Below are positions 61,150 to 64,000 of a stretch of 64,000 nt of DNA, piece by piece. The DNA is taken from NCBI GenBank assembly GCA_964291485.2, contig OZ220224.1:3410001-3474000 (forward strand), read 5' to 3'. Numbering within the stretch: the first letter of the stretch is position 1; the number at the start of each line of letters is the position of its first letter. The stretch comes from Kistimonas sp964291485 (lineage in GTDB: Bacteria > Pseudomonadota > Gammaproteobacteria > Pseudomonadales > Endozoicomonadaceae). Made by a program: the position numbers and the translations under genes. The notes below the pieces were generated by a model. The model saw nothing but the letters and a program-made list of their open reading frames with translations, did not search any database and was not told the DNA's origin.

Positions 61150-61238
61150 GGCCCGATTTACCCACTGTGGTCAGGCCGAATACTGGCACGTCTGTGGACT
61201 AGACTTAATAGAGGCACTGGGAACAGGGAGAGGTTCTT

Positions 61239-61487
61239 ATGTCAGTTTTGAATAACGGCACCAACAGTATCAGCTTTGACCAGGCAACGGATCGCCTGTC
61301 CAACAAGCTGTCTGAATTTGAAAGCAAGCTGGAAACATCCATGCAGGATCTTGATCCCAGTAACCTGGCTGACATGATCAAACTGCAGCAGGATGTGAAT
61401 AAACTTACCATGCTCTACAGCGTAGACAGCTCGGTCGTCAAAGCCGTCAAGGATACCGCGCAGGGCATTATTCAGAAGATCAACTGA
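61239..61487 (+). CDS. sctF: SctF, type III secretion needle subunit
   Basis: An 82-residue small helical protein (FDQATDRLSNKLSEFESKLE, SNLADMIKLQQDVNKLTMLY) with the conserved C-terminal segment SSVVKAVKDTAQGIIQKIN, which drives needle polymerisation. Size and placement agree with YscF/PscF/SsaG. GGGAGAGG precedes the ATG. Its two likely chaperones flank it. Confidence 0.88.
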   Translation: MSVLNNGTNSISFDQATDRLSNKLSEFESKLETSMQDLDPSNLADMIKLQQDVNKLTMLYSVDSSVVKAVKDTAQGIIQKIN

Positions 61488-61515
61488 TTCAGGGATTCAG
61501 GGGGGAACCAGGGAC

Positions 61516-61926
61516 ATGGTCACCGTAGAAACCTTAAGACTGCTGGCCGATATCGGGTTTATGGCTACCAGCAATGGGATGTCAGCCCAGGCCAAGTCTA
61601 TTTTCAAGGCCATCGGTCACATTCGCCCCAACAGTGTTCTGCCACACATTGGCATGGCGCTGAACCACCTCAACCTGAACCAGTTTCAGGATGCGCTGGA
61701 TGTTCTTGAGAAAAAAGCCCTGAAGATTGAGCCGGACAACCCGACGGTTCGCGCCTTCATCGGTATGTCACTGATGTTAATGGGACGTAACAGCGAAAGT
61801 GAAAAGTTCCTGACGCCATTGACAGAATCCGATGACCCGCTGGCTGCAAACCTGGCGGAGAATCTGCTTCAGGAACTCAAGCATCACGCTGACAAGAAAA
61901 GCACACCACCAAAAGCCCCGCATTGA
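61516..61926 (+). CDS. SctG (YscG-like), TPR chaperone of the needle subunit
   Basis: A 136-residue all-helical protein with TPR-like repeats (LADIGFMATSNGMSAQAKSI, LPHIGMALNHLNLNQFQDAL, NPTVRAFIGMSLMLMGRN). YscG-type proteins hold the needle subunit in a TPR groove with the YscE-type partner. The start is an ATG 28 bp after sctF with GGGGGAA upstream. The operon ends here at a hairpin that overlaps the stop. Confidence 0.82.
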   Translation: MVTVETLRLLADIGFMATSNGMSAQAKSIFKAIGHIRPNSVLPHIGMALNHLNLNQFQDALDVLEKKALKIEPDNPTVRAFIGMSLMLMGRNSESEKFLTPLTESDDPLAANLAENLLQELKHHADKKSTPPKAPH

Positions 61927-61942
61927 GCAGTACCGGGGCTTT
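61912..61942. terminator. bidirectional hairpin between the T3SS operon and the LanM-like gene
   Basis: AAAGCCCCG (61912-61920) pairs with CGGGGCTTT (61934-61942) across 13 nt and overlaps the stop codons of both convergent genes. T-tracts are short on both sides. Confidence 0.65.
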
Positions 61943-64000
61943 ACTGCTCCTTTTGCAGCCACGCCAACAGATTTGCTTCCAACGGTTCCTCTGCCGCTAA
62001 ACTCAGCAGCCAGTTTTCATAAATATCGACTAACTTATCGCAAGCAGCCTGATCCAGCCTTTCGATAACATTAACTAACTCTGGCATTACCGGCGTTGTG
62101 AAATAATCGGAATCAATACGCATATACTGACCTGCCCTGTTATTGGGGGCCGCAAGCAGCTCAATAGCATCGGATAAACGGTAAAAATCCGGAATATTTC
62201 CCCTCACCCAAGTACGAACGATGTCATCTCGATGACGTGTTATCGGCTCCTTAGAATCTTCTGTTTTTTCCTGCTCTCTGATCATCCGATCAGCCATGAT
62301 GTTTTCCGTTTTATAGAGCGCCTTCAGTGAAGGCTCACAGAACACATGCAACGTGCTGATATCAGATATCTGTTGCCTGTGCTGGTGATGTGTCAGCACA
62401 GGGAAGCTGACAGGTAATCCGGAGAGTCCTTTAAGAAAACGGGTAATCAGGCCTGATTTAGCCATAACCAACTGCAGAGCCTGCCGAAACCCTTCAGCCA
62501 CAATGGAACCGTATTGGCTGTGCTGATGAGCATCGTCGGCAATGTCATCACTTTCCTCCCAGAACACGCCAACCCTAGTTTTCGACAGTGATGACATTTC
62601 CCATGTCAAACCACCCTGATTGGTCATATCCTCAGCGAGACCAGCTACAACCGATTGAGAAAGGCTCCGCTTTGCATCTACCAGATACGGCATCTCATTT
62701 TTAACAAGAATATTGTGATGGTGAGCATCTCCCTGCCCCGTTAGCAGCAGGAAAACTGACAACCACCCTAATCGACGATACAGCGATTCAGACCATTCAT
62801 TGCGAGGCGTATTGACGTCCAGATACTCAGAATAACCATAATGGCATTCTGAATGACGCACAGTTTCAACTTTGGCAATCTGTTTCAAGCAACCGAATAC
62901 CGGTTCGCCAGCCCATTGATTAACTAACTCTGCCAGACTCAGCGCCTCATTTTCCTGACGACTATTCACCAGCAAAGATTCAATACGCAAGTCTCTGGGT
63001 TTGTATAAAACTGACGCTCCATTGCTGAATTGAACATTTGTCGCTCCCTTAAAACCTTGATCCGTTAACGGTTCAAGGCCCGTGATTCGGAGGTCATTCT
63101 GATTATCAGAATCCAAAACTATTTCAATCAATGACTGGCTATCGTTATTCAACCGTCGCAACACCGCTTTTATTGCCTGAAGATCAGCAACCAATCCTGC
63201 TTTTAGCTGCCGTCCCCATAAAGGAAAATGATCCAGCAACGCCTGTGCCGACAATTTGCAGGGATCAATGGAAATGACTGATTTCGAACAGATGGCCTTA
63301 AGCTGATTCAGCTGCTCACTGAGTTTGGCAACGACAGGTGACGTCAGTGAGGGTATGACCTCGTCTATCTGCCATCGCTCAGCTGTAAGCCTACTGTCTA
63401 ACAGAGGATAAAAATAACGATTGAGAACTGGCTGAATAAGTCCTGCTGTCCATTCATCAGGATATTCTGTGGTTTGCAGAATCTGCCAAATTCTCTTTTT
63501 TGACAGCGACTCTGTTGTTTTATCAGCACCTGATAGTTGCAGATAACGCCTCGACTGAATCACCGGTTGCCTGGTCGTTTGCTTCAGCAGGTGATGCTTC
63601 AACCCCCACAGGATATTAAATATAACCAGAGGCCGAGCCAGGGCAATTTTGGCGCAGAGCTGATCTACCCGTGCGCCCAGCAGTGCACCTTCCAGTACCG
63701 CTGTCTGAAGCTGGGCATCCACCAGGTGATTGATACCATCGAAGCAAACGGCAGCTTCAGAACCCATCAGAACCCTGCGTCCACGCGGCAGGGTTTCAAC
63801 GACCAAAGAGTCGTCCAGCAGGTTTGTTGCATAATGTCCGAAAACAGTGGCCATTGATAAACCTGGATAACAGCCGGACGGCTGGAATGTGATGCGATCA
63901 GCCTGCTGCCCCAACCTCTCCACTAATGCCATATAGCGGTCGACAGAAGCTGACCAGGAAAACTGCTGCTCGACTCGAGATTGTCCGGCAGCCCCAACCT
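61941..64000 (-). CDS. LanM-type (DUF4135) dehydratase-domain protein, cyclase domain absent; possibly fused to a glycosyltransferase (5' end outside the window)
   Basis: The frame is open from the stop at 61941 to the window edge (about 685 codons). The ATG at 63932 has no Shine-Dalgarno site and lies inside coding-like sequence, so the true start is beyond the window. The kinase-like core of lanthipeptide synthetases (LanM dehydratase domain) is seen as NGASVLYKPRDLRIE (compare VYKPR) and GDAHHHNILVKNEMPYLVDA (compare GDxHxxN ... D). LanM proteins end with a LanC-like zinc cyclase of ~400 residues; here only ~240 residues follow and no Cys/His zinc motif is present. The residues encoded at 63933-64000 (GAAGQSRVEQQFSWSASVDR, then Y) look like the last helix of a GT-B glycosyltransferase. 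The ~200 residues between are unassigned. No precursor peptide is recognised next to it. Confidence 0.55.
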   Translation of the reverse strand, partial: VGAAGQSRVEQQFSWSASVDRYMALVERLGQQADRITFQPSGCYPGLSMATVFGHYATNLLDDSLVVETLPRGRRVLMGSEAAVCFDGINHLVDAQLQTAVLEGALLGARVDQLCAKIALARPLVIFNILWGLKHHLLKQTTRQPVIQSRRYLQLSGADKTTESLSKKRIWQILQTTEYPDEWTAGLIQPVLNRYFYPLLDSRLTAERWQIDEVIPSLTSPVVAKLSEQLNQLKAICSKSVISIDPCKLSAQALLDHFPLWGRQLKAGLVADLQAIKAVLRRLNNDSQSLIEIVLDSDNQNDLRITGLEPLTDQGFKGATNVQFSNGASVLYKPRDLRIESLLVNSRQENEALSLAELVNQWAGEPVFGCLKQIAKVETVRHSECHYGYSEYLDVNTPRNEWSESLYRRLGWLSVFLLLTGQGDAHHHNILVKNEMPYLVDAKRSLSQSVVAGLAEDMTNQGGLTWEMSSLSKTRVGVFWEESDDIADDAHQHSQYGSIVAEGFRQALQLVMAKSGLITRFLKGLSGLPVSFPVLTHHQHRQQISDISTLHVFCEPSLKALYKTENIMADRMIREQEKTEDSKEPITRHRDDIVRTWVRGNIPDFYRLSDAIELLAAPNNRAGQYMRIDSDYFTTPVMPELVNVIERLDQAACDKLVDIYENWLLSLAAEEPLEANLLAWLQKEQ

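Noticed and set aside
61172..61200. TGGCAC-N5-TGGAC before the needle gene as a sigma-54 promoter
   Set aside because: The -12 part lacks the conserved GC dinucleotide, so the match is too weak.

Overview
The window comes from a gammaproteobacterial chromosome. The evidence is a complete dcw (division and cell wall) cluster ending in lpxC, M23 peptidase and secA; rnpB lying between rsmI and mraZ; the rluD-pgeF-clpB, lpoA-yraN-diaA-dolP, sspAB and petABC-rpsI-rplM blocks; and mostly ATG starts with good Shine-Dalgarno sites. A type III secretion (T3SS) gene block and the overall gene content fit a host-associated Oceanospirillales-like organism. Endozoicomonadaceae is my guess, not something the sequence proves.

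Layout. 1-4.2 kb: end of a thiolase gene, a methyltransferase, a small secreted protein, a DUF3094 membrane protein with a type II NADH dehydrogenase, and a tandem array of seven tRNA genes (Lys/Asn alternating) behind a strong stable-RNA type promoter. 4.3-10.4 kb: a small MITE/REP-like repeat, then clpB, pgeF and rluD on the minus strand, divergent from bamD and yacG. 10.5-14.3 kb is the most disturbed part of the left half: an AT-richer gene for a PI3/4-kinase-like protein with a cysteine-rich N-terminus, a Nudix-ThiE/TenI fusion gene, and a decayed IS3-family element that still has its terminal inverted repeats.

14.3-39.1 kb is one long minus-strand block: rsmI, rnpB, then the mra promoter with its MraZ operator, mraZ-rsmH-ftsL-ftsI-murE-murF-mraY-murD-ftsW-murG-murC-ddl-ftsQ-ftsA-ftsZ-lpxC, a LytM-type peptidase, secA and argJ. 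Most genes overlap or abut, so translation is probably coupled. Together they make the meso-DAP peptidoglycan precursor, the septal synthase, the Z-ring and its membrane anchor, and the committed step of lipid A synthesis.

39.3-50.8 kb: envelope and housekeeping genes (lpoA, yraN, diaA, dolP, sspB/sspA, cytochrome bc1 genes petCBA, ribosomal proteins S9 and L13, a DJ-1 family gene, a hotdog thioesterase, DUF2489, a methyltransferase). 50.8-59.2 kb: fatty-acid activation and oxidation (acyl-CoA dehydrogenase, FadD, a pair of tandem acyl-CoA dehydrogenases, a FATP-like acyl-CoA synthetase).

59.4-61.9 kb: a short T3SS operon (sctD inner-ring protein, needle co-chaperone, needle subunit, TPR needle chaperone) with no ATPase, export gate or secretin in view. 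From 61.9 kb to the edge, on the opposite strand, is an open frame with a LanM-type (DUF4135) kinase-like dehydratase domain, no LanC cyclase domain, and upstream in-frame residues that resemble the end of a GT-B glycosyltransferase. This possible fusion protein and the kinase-like protein at 10.5 kb are the two most unusual items.
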